From an uncultured Eubacteriales bacterium (GTDB taxonomy: Bacteria > Bacillota > Clostridia > Lachnospirales > Lachnospiraceae), in assembly GCA_902783795.1 (NCBI GenBank), contig CACZSO010000320.1:1-6346 (forward strand): 6,346 nt of DNA, in the 5' to 3' direction. Below are positions 1-6,346 of the stretch, piece by piece (position 1 is the stretch's first letter; every line of letters begins with the position of its first letter). The notes beneath the pieces were generated by a model that saw nothing but the letters and a program-made list of their open reading frames with translations, had not been told where the DNA came from and ran no database searches. The position numbers were made by a program, and so were the translations under genes.

Positions 1-18
1 AATGACTGTAAAAAGCCT

Positions 19-546
19 TTAAACAACCCTTATTTCTCCTTTATTGACACGAAGGTCCCAGCGTTTGCTTAAATAGATCAATATGCCGTAAATGATAAGA
101 AAAGCGATCAGAGACAGCATCAGTTCGGGAAGGACCACCGAGTTCAGATAGGCAGTAAATGTAAAATGTTTCCTGATCAGGAAAGCCAAAAGATATACAT
201 AGGCGTGGAACACAGCCTCATTAAGCGCAAACAGCGCAAATAAGATCAGGATCAGTTCTGATTCGATCCTCTCTGAAAGCATGCCGTTCACATATCCCAG
301 TACTGAAAGGATCAGTGTATAAAATCCCGGGATACCGGTACCCAGCGTATCCAGGATAAGGCCGGCAAAGATACCCATGCCAAGTCCCGTACCTTTTCCG
401 TAAAGAAAACCGGCACAGATCACAGAAATCAGCATGAGATTCGGCACTGCCGTAAGCCCCGGGATCCGGGGCAGGATCACTACCTGCAGGAAAAAGGACA
501 AAAGCAGCAGGATCAGGAGGATCAGGAAACGCTTCAAGCCAGCCAT
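19..546 (-). CDS. mreD: Rod shape-determining protein MreD
   Basis: MreD is a polytopic membrane protein that works with MreC in the peptidoglycan elongation machinery. The 175-residue product matches the family's usual length and is almost entirely hydrophobic. It begins with a basic stretch (MAGLKR) and a leucine/isoleucine-rich helix at about residues 7-25. Further membrane segments lie at roughly 35-60, 60-85, 98-123 and 138-160, and the tail is basic and cytoplasmic. The family-like core, about residues 35-90, contains PNLML followed by glycine-spaced helices, an LDTLGTGIPG loop and a GYVNGML segment. The ATG lies 1 base after the mreC stop and has a strong AAGGAGG ribosome binding site 6 bases upstream, which fixes the start. 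TAA ends the gene 18 bases from the left edge; a penicillin-binding protein gene (mrdA) commonly follows in related genomes but is not visible here. The family call rests on topology, the core motifs and position after mreC. Confidence 0.93.
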   Translation of the reverse strand: MAGLKRFLILLILLLLSFFLQVVILPRIPGLTAVPNLMLISVICAGFLYGKGTGLGMGIFAGLILDTLGTGIPGFYTLILSVLGYVNGMLSERIESELILILFALFALNEAVFHAYVYLLAFLIRKHFTFTAYLNSVVLPELMLSLIAFLIIYGILIYLSKRWDLRVNKGEIRVV

Positions 547-547
547 A

Positions 548-1429
548 TCAATCCTCCTTCTTTTCTTTTTGTGAGGTGATCACCAGTACTTCCCGGATAT
601 CCGAAAAATCCACGGCACACCGGACCGTTCCTGACTGGGTCAGTTCCCCCATGTCTTTTTCGTATTCCGCCACATAGCCTATTAAAAGGCCGGGGAAATA
701 CCTGTCGGATATATTTGAGGTGACCAATGTCGAATCAGAACGAAAGTCCACAGAGACGGGTGCATTTTCCATTTTCAGCATGCCTTCTCTGGATAATTCC
801 AGATCACCGGTAACGACACAGTGTTTCTTTTCATTTTTTGTCATGGCGGAAACACTGATGTCATCTTCAGTGATACAGGTCACCACAGCGTAATTAAGGC
901 CAACCTGAGAGATATAACCGATCAGGCCGTCACCATTGATCACATTCATATTGACAGCGATACCGTCCATAGTGCCACGGTCGATGGTGAACCGGCGGAA
1001 AATGTCTGAATTCTCAGAGCCGATCACCGAAGCTTCCAGCATTTCGTAGGAAGAAAGCCGTTCTTTTGCCCTTAATAAAGCTCTCAGGTCTTCATTTTCC
1101 CTGATAAGATCCTGGTTTCTGTCCTCTCTGATCTTCAAAAGCCGGTTCTCTTCTTCCAGTTCTTCGATCCTCTGTTTCGCTTCGGAAAGTTCCATCCTGG
1201 CCGTTTCTCTGTCGAACAGAAAACCACCGATGCTGTTCACACCCTGCTGGAAAGGCACGATAGCAGAAAAAGCCAGGGAAGACACAGGATATGCGTCTTC
1301 CCGGCTGAAATACTGATAGATCAGAGAGGCCACACAAAGCGCGATGACCACGAACAATACCGCCGTTGATCTCAGGCGGTTTTTCACATGTGTATTAAAG
1401 AAATACTTGATCGAGTCAAAGATATTCAT
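548..1429 (-). CDS. mreC: Rod shape-determining protein MreC
   Basis: MreC is a single-pass membrane protein whose extracytoplasmic part self-associates and activates the elongation synthases. The 293-residue product has the standard layout. A short basic cytoplasmic tail (residues 1-20) is followed by one membrane helix at about 21-41 and a charged heptad-like coiled coil at about 76-124, rich in E, L, R and K. Two beta domains follow, with the family motif IDRGTMDGI at 149-157, NGDGLIGYI at 165-173 and FPGLLIGYV at 245-253. The tail is short and charged (QKEKKED). The ATG lies 4 bases after the radC stop and I see no clear Shine-Dalgarno sequence before it, so translation is probably coupled to radC; mreD follows after 1 base. 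No mreB lies upstream, which is the notable feature of this locus. Length, topology and motifs make the identification firm. Confidence 0.96.
   Translation of the reverse strand: MNIFDSIKYFFNTHVKNRLRSTAVLFVVIALCVASLIYQYFSREDAYPVSSLAFSAIVPFQQGVNSIGGFLFDRETARMELSEAKQRIEELEEENRLLKIREDRNQDLIRENEDLRALLRAKERLSSYEMLEASVIGSENSDIFRRFTIDRGTMDGIAVNMNVINGDGLIGYISQVGLNYAVVTCITEDDISVSAMTKNEKKHCVVTGDLELSREGMLKMENAPVSVDFRSDSTLVTSNISDRYFPGLLIGYVAEYEKDMGELTQSGTVRCAVDFSDIREVLVITSQKEKKED
553..559 (-). promoter_or_regulatory. Strong ribosome binding site of mreD
   Basis: On the minus strand AAGGAGG lies 6 bases before the mreD ATG and falls inside the last codons of mreC. It is the best Shine-Dalgarno match seen in the window. 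It suggests that mreD is initiated independently as well as by coupling to mreC. Confidence 0.85.
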
Positions 1430-1433
1430 ATCA

Positions 1434-2123
1434 TTAGTAAGTAGTGATCAGGCCCCTGTCATACAGGCTCACATACCTGTGGTCTCCGGTTATGATATGG
1501 TCCACCAGCTGGATCCCGGTGATCATACCCGCTTCCGCCACCCTCCTGGTAGCCATGATATCGGCATCCGAAGGTTCAGGATCTCCTGAGGGATGGTTAT
1601 GCAGCAGCATCATCCTCTCTGCCCGGCACCTGGCCGCATTCACCAGGATCTCCCTGACAGGGACCATGGTCTGCGAGGCCGAACCCAGCGAAATGTTCTG
1701 GGACCGGATCAGATGGTTTTTCCCATCCAGGAAAACGGCTTTCAGGACTTCCTGTTCATATCCCAGCATCTCTTCCATAAAGAAGGAGGCGCAGGATTCT
1801 GCGGAAGAGAGTTCCTGCTTCTCCTCTTCTTTCCTTAAGAGGCGGCCGGACAATATGATAAGCGCCCTAAGCTGCAGGGCTTTCACTTCTCCGATCCCTG
1901 AAAAAGACATCAGCTCTTCTTTAGAAAGATGTCTCAGGGCGCTGATCCTTCCGCCGCTGTCAGATAAGAGCCGTCTGGATAATTCCAGAACGCCTTCTTT
2001 CGATGAACCAGTCCGTAAGATGATGGCTAACAGTTCTGCATCATCCAGTGCTTCCACTCCCAGAAGGGCAGCCTTTTCATAGGGCCGCAAATGTTCCGGA
2101 AGTTCTTTGATCAAATTCCCCAT
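1434..2123 (-). CDS. radC: RadC family JAB/MPN-domain protein
   Basis: This is a RadC-type protein (UPF0758), 229 residues, a usual length for the family. The N-terminal part (about 1-100) carries the URPxEK-like opening (HLRPYEKAALLG) and a helix-hairpin-helix at about 72-90 with the SFSGIGEVKALQL signature. The C-terminal JAB1/MPN domain has the complete metal-binding JAMM set: Glu158 in VPVREIL, His175 and His177 in HNHPSGDPEPSDAD, and Ser185 and Asp188 at its end. These are the residues expected of a zinc-dependent hydrolase. The true biochemical role of the family is unsettled; the old link to DNA repair in E. coli was not upheld. The ATG has a GGAG at 2130-2133, 6 bases upstream. The gene is preceded by the longest gap in the window (58 bases), where a candidate promoter is noted, and mreC follows after 4 bases. 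Identification is firm, function is not. Confidence 0.96.
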   Translation of the reverse strand: MGNLIKELPEHLRPYEKAALLGVEALDDAELLAIILRTGSSKEGVLELSRRLLSDSGGRISALRHLSKEELMSFSGIGEVKALQLRALIILSGRLLRKEEEKQELSSAESCASFFMEEMLGYEQEVLKAVFLDGKNHLIRSQNISLGSASQTMVPVREILVNAARCRAERMMLLHNHPSGDPEPSDADIMATRRVAEAGMITGIQLVDHIITGDHRYVSLYDRGLITTY

Positions 2124-2175
2124 ATTCTGCTCCGTTTCTGTTTTTTAAGACAGCCACCGAAGCCAGGACCTTTTT

Positions 2176-2204
2176 ATTTTATCACAGAGCGGGGAATTTT
2201 ACAA
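2176..2204 (-). promoter_or_regulatory. Candidate sigma-A-type promoter before radC-mreC-mreD
   Basis: On the minus strand TTGTAA (2204-2199, four of six matches to TTGACA) is followed after exactly 17 bases by TAAAAT (2181-2176, five of six matches to TATAAT). The -35 box lies in the last codons of the YnbB-type gene and the -10 box starts just after its stop. Transcription would begin near 2169, giving a leader of roughly 45 bases before the radC ATG. This is a sequence match only; the AT-rich stop region makes a chance match possible. Confidence 0.4.
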
Positions 2205-3456
2205 CACCGGCATCCTTCAAAGCCTGAAGACTTTTCAGGATCCCGAATTTACCGTGAGGCCAGGTCAGGCCTCCCTGGAAATATACATTATAAGGAGGAC
2301 GCAAAGGTCCGTCCGCCGAAAGTTCTATAGAGGAGCCGGAAACAAAATTACCGGCAGCCATAATGACAGGATCTTCATATCCGGGCATGTCATCGGGCAC
2401 AGGAGAAACGAAAGCATCTACCGGGGCTGCCTGCTGGATCCCTTTGCAGAAAGCGATCAAAGCTTCCGGAGATCCTAAAGTAACTGCCTGTATGATGTCA
2501 TGACGTTCTTCTTTTGCCGAAGGCATTACCGTAAACCCCAGCTTTTCATACACAGAAGCCGCAAAAACCGCTGTTTTAAGGGCTGCAGCCGTTACCGTGG
2601 GTGAAAGGAAGAACCCCTGGAAATAAGAGGGTAAAAGGCCCAGATTAGCGCCTACTTCCTGTCCCAGTCCGGGAGCTGAAAGCCGGTAGGCACATTGGTC
2701 GATACAGGCTTTAGTCCCTACGATATAGCCGCCGATGGGAGCCAGCCCGCCGCCGGGATTCTTAATGAGAGAGCCTACGCACATATCGGCTCCCACATCC
2801 GTAGGTTCTATCTTTTCTGTGAACTCACCATAGCAGTTATCTACCATGCAGATCACATCTGGCTTGATGCCCTTGATAAAGGAGATCAATTCACCGATCT
2901 GTGACACAGAAAAGGTGGGTCTCATCAGATAACCTTTGGAACGCTGGATCTCCACCAGCTTTGTTTTCTCATTAATGGCCTTTTTTATGGCTTCGTAATC
3001 AAAAGTCCCATCTTCTTTAAGCTCTGCCTGCCGATAGGATACACCCCATTCTTTCAAGGAGCCGGGAGATTCCCGTATGCCGATGACTTCTTCCAGTGTA
3101 TCATAGGGCTTTCCCACAGGAGACAGGATCTCATCCCCGGGCCTTACACAGGAAAACAGCGCTACCGTCAAGGCATGAGTCCCGCAGGTGATCTGGGGAC
3201 GTACAAGTGCTGCTTCTGCATGAAAGGCAGAGGCATATATTTCTTCAAGTGCTTCTCTGCCTCTGTCGTTATACCCGTAGCCGGTGGTCGCCGCGAAATA
3301 AGCTTCCTGCAGATGATGTTCCTGCATGGCATGAAGTACCTTCAGCTGGTTATATTCCGCGATTTCATCTATTGTTTCAAATCTCTCTTTCAGTTCAGCT
3401 TCTACAGGACGTGTAAATGCCAGCACGTCCTCACTGATGCCCATTTTAAAGTACAC
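2182..3456 (-). CDS. ynbB: YnbB-type methionine gamma-lyase-family PLP protein (aluminium resistance family)
   Basis: This 424-residue protein belongs to the fold-type I PLP enzymes related to cystathionine and methionine lyases, in the branch annotated as 'methionine gamma-lyase family' or 'aluminium resistance protein' (B. subtilis YnbB). Visible signatures are ATTGYGYNDRGRE at 56-68, QITCGTHAL at 88-96 (cofactor phosphate region), VDNCYGEF at 205-212 with Asp206 placed to contact the pyridine nitrogen, and SLIKNPGGG at 229-237, where Lys232 is the probable Schiff-base lysine. The substrate is not established for the family, so a lyase activity on sulfur amino acids is inference. The GTG start at 3456 is preferred because GGAGG lies 9 bases upstream; the ATG four codons later would be 21 bases away. 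It overlaps the end of miaA by 11 bases, and this pairing recurs in many Firmicutes. I see no missing key residue. Confidence 0.92.
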   Translation of the reverse strand: MYFKMGISEDVLAFTRPVEAELKERFETIDEIAEYNQLKVLHAMQEHHLQEAYFAATTGYGYNDRGREALEEIYASAFHAEAALVRPQITCGTHALTVALFSCVRPGDEILSPVGKPYDTLEEVIGIRESPGSLKEWGVSYRQAELKEDGTFDYEAIKKAINEKTKLVEIQRSKGYLMRPTFSVSQIGELISFIKGIKPDVICMVDNCYGEFTEKIEPTDVGADMCVGSLIKNPGGGLAPIGGYIVGTKACIDQCAYRLSAPGLGQEVGANLGLLPSYFQGFFLSPTVTAAALKTAVFAASVYEKLGFTVMPSAKEERHDIIQAVTLGSPEALIAFCKGIQQAAPVDAFVSPVPDDMPGYEDPVIMAAGNFVSGSSIELSADGPLRPPYNVYFQGGLTWPHGKFGILKSLQALKDAGVVKFPAL

Positions 3457-4354
3457 TTATAAGATCCTCCCGTGACGCTTCCACCCAGATAACGTCCCTT
3501 TCTCTTTTAAACCAGGTGATCTGCCGCTTGGCAAAATGCCGGGTCTCCGTTTTGATCCGTTCCACAGCTTCTTCCAATGTCATACGGCCTTCCAGATACT
3601 GATACAGCTGACGGTAGCCCAGACCCTGCATAGAGGTCATATCGCCTGTCACGCCATATTCCTTCAGTTTTATCACTTCCTGAAGGAGCCCCGCCTCCAT
3701 CATCTCATCGACCCGCCGGTCTATGCGTCCGTACAGTTCTTTTCTGTCACGGTACAGCACATAATAACGGAAATCATAGGGACTTTCCTTCTGGCGTTCT
3801 TCTCTGTTATGCTCGGAGATCTTCTGGCCAGTTTCATGGAAGTATTCCAGAGCCCGGATCACCCGTTTCACATTATGCCTGTCGATAGTTTCTGCAGATT
3901 CAGGATCGATCGTCTGAAGGCGCCGGAACAGCTCATCCTTCTTTCCCTCTGCGGCTTCCTTTTCCAGCATTTTTCTGAAACTTAAGTCCCCGCTGTTCTC
4001 TTTAAAGTCGATATCATACAGAAAGGCCTGGATATAGAAGCCCGTGCCTCCGGTAAGGATGGGGATATGGCCGCGGCTGTAGATCCCTTCAGCCGCCTCT
4101 TTGGCCAGCTTAAGAAACACATATACATTGAAAGGCTCTTTCGGATCCAGCACATCAATAAGATGATGGGGGATGCCGCGCATTTCATCCTTTGTGATCT
4201 TAGCCGAACCGATATCCATCATCCGGTAGACCTGCATGGAATCACAGGAAATGATCTCTCCGCCGATCTTTTCTGCCAGATCTAAAGAGGCCGATGTTTT
4301 CCCGGAAGCCGTGGGGCCGGCGATGATATATAAGGGTCTTTTTTCTGACATCAC
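3446..4354 (-). CDS. miaA: tRNA dimethylallyltransferase MiaA
   Basis: MiaA transfers a dimethylallyl group to N6 of adenosine 37 in tRNAs that read codons beginning with U, the first step towards ms2i6A. The 302 residues match the family length of about 300-315. In order: the P-loop GPTASGKT at 13-20, DSMQVYR at 38-44 with the catalytic Asp38, ITGGTGFY near 100-107, RHNVKRVIRALEY at 159-171, SMQGLGYRQLY at 241-251 and the C-terminal tRNA-contacting segment RHFAKRQITWFKRE at 272-285. Nothing essential is missing. The start is GTG at 4354 (4-base GTGA overlap with the murF stop) or the adjacent ATG at 4351 (TGATG, one shared base). AAGGA at 4363-4367 is 8 bases from the GTG and 11 from the ATG, slightly favouring GTG. 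Either way translation is coupled to murF. A murF-miaA junction is less usual than mutL-miaA or miaA-hfq. Confidence 0.97.
   Translation of the reverse strand: MMSEKRPLYIIAGPTASGKTSASLDLAEKIGGEIISCDSMQVYRMMDIGSAKITKDEMRGIPHHLIDVLDPKEPFNVYVFLKLAKEAAEGIYSRGHIPILTGGTGFYIQAFLYDIDFKENSGDLSFRKMLEKEAAEGKKDELFRRLQTIDPESAETIDRHNVKRVIRALEYFHETGQKISEHNREERQKESPYDFRYYVLYRDRKELYGRIDRRVDEMMEAGLLQEVIKLKEYGVTGDMTSMQGLGYRQLYQYLEGRMTLEEAVERIKTETRHFAKRQITWFKRERDVIWVEASREDLISVL
3466..3470 (-). promoter_or_regulatory. Ribosome binding site deciding the GTG start of the YnbB-type gene
   Basis: GGAGG (GGGAGG if one further base is counted) lies inside the miaA coding region, 9 bases before the GTG at 3456 and 21 bases before the next in-frame ATG at 3444. 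The spacing favours the GTG start and so an 11-base overlap with miaA. Confidence 0.75.
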
Positions 4355-5754
4355 GCAAGCAGTCCTTCAGTCACTTCTTTAAGTTTCATGCTATTAGAAG
4401 CCTTAAGATATACGGTATCGCCGGGCTCGATCCTTTCTTTCAGTGTCTGGATCAACGACTCTTTATCCTCAAAATGCCGGATCTCAAAGACGGCACCTTT
4501 TTCTCGAGCTCCTCTTTCGATCTCTATCGACTGTTCGCCAATAACATATAACACATCGATCTTTTTTGAAGCCGCATAGATACCGACTTCATAGTGGAAA
4601 GCCGGAGATCCGTCGCCCAGCTCAAACATATCACCCAGGACAGCGATCTTCTTTCCTTTTCTGTCAGTCAGACCTTCCAGTACATCCAGACCGGCCTTCA
4701 TAGACGCGGGGCTGGCATTATAGGTATCGTCGATAATCAGGCAGCCGTCTTTCATAAAGCGCTGCAGCCGGTTCTTGAATCCGGTAAAGGAAGCCAGTTT
4801 ATCCGCAGCTTTCTCAAGGTCCACATGATATCTGTCTGCCACCGCCATAGCCGCTGCCGCATTCAGCACATTGAATGAACCCAGGACCGAAAGCCGGACA
4901 GGCAAAAGGAATTCATGATGTTTATAAAGATCAAAGACCGTAAAGCCCTCCTCTGAACGCACATTTTTCACCTGGTAATCTGCTTCATCCGAGGTCCCGT
5001 ACAAAGTCACCGGGTAAGGAAGGGTCGCGGCAGCTTTTTTAAGGAAGGGATCATCCGCATTCAAGAAAACCATCTTATCTTCCGGCGCCCCATTTGTAAA
5101 GCCACGGGTGATAGTCAGTTTTTCCTTCAGGATCTCTTCCTGGGAGCCATAATATTCCATATGGGCCACACCGATATTCGTGATGACCGCAGCATCCAGA
5201 TCTGAAAGAGATGAGATCCGCCCCAGTTCTCCCCGGACATTCATGCCCAGTTCCAGAACGGCAATGTCATCTTCATCCGTCATGGATAACAGTGTCATGG
5301 GAAGCCCCAGCCAGTTATTAAAATTATTTTCTGTTTTATAGACCTTCAGCCCCGCACTAAGCGCTGTGCTGATCATTTCTCTTGTGGTAGTTTTACCCAC
5401 AGACCCGGTAACACCCACCGCCGGGATCCCGGTCTTCAGTCTGGCTGCCTTCGCAAAGTCCTGCAATGCTTCCGTGGTATCTTTCACCAGGATCACCGGG
5501 ATCTCAGGATAAGCCGCCAATGCCCCTTCCACTGCTTCCCGTCTTTCTGACATAAGCGCAGAAGCGCCGTTTTCCGCGGCTTTCAGGAGGAAGCTGTGTC
5601 CATCTGCGTTTGCCCCTTTGATGGGCACAAAAAGGCCTTTTTCAGGAATTACACGGGAATCTGTGGACACATTCTCAATGATGACATCATCATTGCCCAG
5701 GATCCGGCTGCCTTCGATAGCTTCCGAGATCTCTTTTATACTCATCGGCTTCAT
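4351..5754 (-). CDS. murF: UDP-N-acetylmuramoyl-tripeptide--D-alanyl-D-alanine ligase MurF
   Basis: MurF uses ATP to add D-Ala-D-Ala to UDP-MurNAc-tripeptide, the last cytoplasmic step of peptidoglycan precursor synthesis. The 467-residue protein has the three Mur ligase domains. The N-terminal substrate-binding domain (about 1-110) carries VSTDSR at 29-34. The central ATPase domain has the P-loop GVTGSVGKTTT at 114-124, NNWLGLPMTLL at 146-156, LELGMN at 167-172, NIGVAHMEYYGS at 193-204 with the conserved His198, and Lys212 aligned by eye with the carbamylated lysine. FNVLNAAAAMAVA at 294-306 keeps both asparagines of the HNxxN-type motif but has Phe for its His. The C-terminal domain shows DDTYNASPASM at 342-352 and LGDMFELG at 373-380. 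AGGAG lies 6 bases before the ATG, supporting this start over the internal Met4. The gene follows lepB by 43 bases and overlaps miaA. Length and motifs distinguish it from MurE and MurC. Confidence 0.97.
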   Translation of the reverse strand: MKPMSIKEISEAIEGSRILGNDDVIIENVSTDSRVIPEKGLFVPIKGANADGHSFLLKAAENGASALMSERREAVEGALAAYPEIPVILVKDTTEALQDFAKAARLKTGIPAVGVTGSVGKTTTREMISTALSAGLKVYKTENNFNNWLGLPMTLLSMTDEDDIAVLELGMNVRGELGRISSLSDLDAAVITNIGVAHMEYYGSQEEILKEKLTITRGFTNGAPEDKMVFLNADDPFLKKAAATLPYPVTLYGTSDEADYQVKNVRSEEGFTVFDLYKHHEFLLPVRLSVLGSFNVLNAAAAMAVADRYHVDLEKAADKLASFTGFKNRLQRFMKDGCLIIDDTYNASPASMKAGLDVLEGLTDRKGKKIAVLGDMFELGDGSPAFHYEVGIYAASKKIDVLYVIGEQSIEIERGAREKGAVFEIRHFEDKESLIQTLKERIEPGDTVYLKASNSMKLKEVTEGLLA

Positions 5755-5760
5755 ATAGTA

Positions 5761-5765
5761 CTCCT
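5761..5765 (-). promoter_or_regulatory. Ribosome binding site of murF
   Basis: AGGAG on the minus strand, 6 bases before the murF ATG at 5754. It lies in the 43-base gap after lepB. The second in-frame ATG, at codon 4, would be 15 bases away, so the first ATG is preferred. I see no hairpin or convincing promoter elsewhere in this gap, so murF is probably read from upstream. Confidence 0.75.
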
Positions 5766-5797
5766 AATTATCTATCATAAATTGTCAGGGAATGGCT

Positions 5798-6346
5798 TTA
5801 TCTGATGAGCCGGAATTCTGTCCAGGAACTCACACTGATCCAGGCTTTCCCAACGATTCTTTCCCGTTTTACTGCCCCGATAGTCGAGGACCTTGAATCT
5901 TCTGAATTAGCCGGCATATCCCCCAGGACAAAATACTCATTGTCCGAAAGTCTGACGCCGCTTTCGGCGATGCCGTCCGATGTTATTTCTGCTATATGGC
6001 CGGAGACATCCAGAAGTTCTCCATTGATATACACACTGCCCCTGGATATCTTCACGAAATCCCCCGGCAGGCCTATGATACGCCTCACCAGTATGTCTGC
6101 ATTTCTGTCATCCGTCCTGGTGAAGGCCACCACATCAAAGCGCTCAGGTTCTTTGAGCGCGTAAGCAGATCTGTTGATAAAGACCACGGAATCCGGCTTC
6201 ACCGTAGGTTCCATGGATTTTGAAAAACTGACCGCAGAAAAAAACAGGTATTTAGCCAGAAAAAGCCCCAGCACCGAGACCACGGCTATCTGCACCAGGG
6301 TCTCAAAAACGATGAGTACCCGGGGCCTGGAATCCTCAAGAGACAG
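5798..6346 (-). CDS. lepB: Type I signal peptidase, 5'-partial at the window edge, catalytic lysine replaced by arginine
   Basis: Signal peptidase I removes signal peptides outside the membrane using a Ser-Lys dyad. The frame is open from the TAA at 5798 to the right edge, giving 182 visible residues. A GTG at 6295 could be taken for a start, but it lies inside the membrane anchor: the upstream in-frame codons read LSLEDSRPRV and then hydrophobic residues, so the true start is beyond the window. After the anchor (about visible residues 10-38) comes SMEPT with the nucleophile Ser44 (codon 6215-6217). Box D reads VRRIIGLPGD, where the family has (V/I)KRxIGLPGD: the lysine position is Arg88 (codon AGG, 6083-6085). 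VYINGELLD follows. Box E reads GDMPANSEDSR, where GDNRxxSxDSR is usual, and IVGKAW closes the domain. The fold motifs make the family certain; activity is doubtful. It may be a divergent paralogue. murF follows after 43 bases. Confidence 0.93.
   Translation of the reverse strand: MSLEDSRPRVLIVFETLVQIAVVSVLGLFLAKYLFFSAVSFSKSMEPTVKPDSVVFINRSAYALKEPERFDVVAFTRTDDRNADILVRRIIGLPGDFVKISRGSVYINGELLDVSGHIAEITSDGIAESGVRLSDNEYFVLGDMPANSEDSRSSTIGAVKRERIVGKAWISVSSWTEFRLIR

Noticed and set aside
1..18. Start of a further gene after mreD
   Set aside because: The 18 bases contain no start codon on the minus strand and no clear ribosome binding site, so nothing can be called.
243..525. Repeated AGGATCAG-like units and many GATC sites in mreD
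   Set aside because: They come from Ile (ATC) and Leu codons in hydrophobic helices. GATC is frequent across the whole window, and there is no regular spacing or intergenic placement.
1444..2082. A 212-codon open frame on the plus strand opposite radC
   Set aside because: It lies wholly antisense to a firmly identified radC, its translation is serine/arginine-rich with no recognisable domain, and it arises from the codon bias of the real gene.
2131..2180. Possible terminator hairpin in the gap before radC, with runs of T on the plus strand
   Set aside because: Only a 4-base stem (CTGT/ACAG) with an 8-base loop can be drawn, and the GGTCCTGGCTTCGG region does not form a continuous stem. On the coding strand the runs are A, not T.
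3536..3985. A 149-codon open frame on the plus strand opposite miaA
   Set aside because: It is antisense to miaA, whose motifs span this interval. The His/Phe-rich translation resembles no family I know.
5755..5797. Promoter before murF based on TATGAT and GATAAT
   Set aside because: Neither has a reasonable -35 box at 16-18 bases; the CTGACA present is only 3 or 10 bases away.
5798..6295. A complete 165-residue signal peptidase starting at the GTG at 6295
   Set aside because: The frame stays open to the window edge and the upstream codons continue the membrane anchor, so this GTG is an internal valine and the gene is cut by the window.

Overview
The window is a compact, almost fully coding stretch with seven genes, all on the minus strand, so the genes are read from right to left. 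The probable host is a Gram-positive member of the Clostridia, most likely Lachnospiraceae-like. The evidence is the gene neighbourhood (miaA, then a YnbB-type methionine gamma-lyase-family gene, then radC, then mreC and mreD), the GGAGG-type ribosome binding sites, and a signal peptidase of the short Gram-positive type with a single N-terminal anchor. This placement is by recall of typical synteny and protein style; no database was searched.

Layout in transcription order: a type I signal peptidase (lepB-like, cut by the right edge), a 43-base gap, murF, miaA (overlapping murF by 4 or 1 bases), the YnbB-type PLP enzyme (overlapping miaA by 11 bases), a 58-base gap holding a candidate promoter, radC, mreC (4 bases after radC) and mreD (1 base after mreC). 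The first 18 bases of the window lie beyond mreD and hold no recognisable feature. No stretch longer than 58 bases is without a gene. I see no RNA gene, mobile element, CRISPR array or convincing terminator.

Functionally this is a cell-envelope and housekeeping cluster. MurF completes the cytoplasmic UDP-MurNAc-pentapeptide, MreC and MreD scaffold the elongation machinery that uses the resulting lipid II, and the signal peptidase would process exported proteins. MiaA (tRNA A37 prenylation), the YnbB-type enzyme and RadC are co-transcribed passengers with no obvious direct link to the envelope.

Two points stand out. The signal peptidase has arginine where the family's catalytic lysine should be, together with a changed GDN motif, so it may be inactive or specialised. 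And mreB, commonly found just before mreC, is missing: radC abuts mreC directly. The rest is ordinary chromosomal sequence, and I found no evidence for a new multi-gene system.
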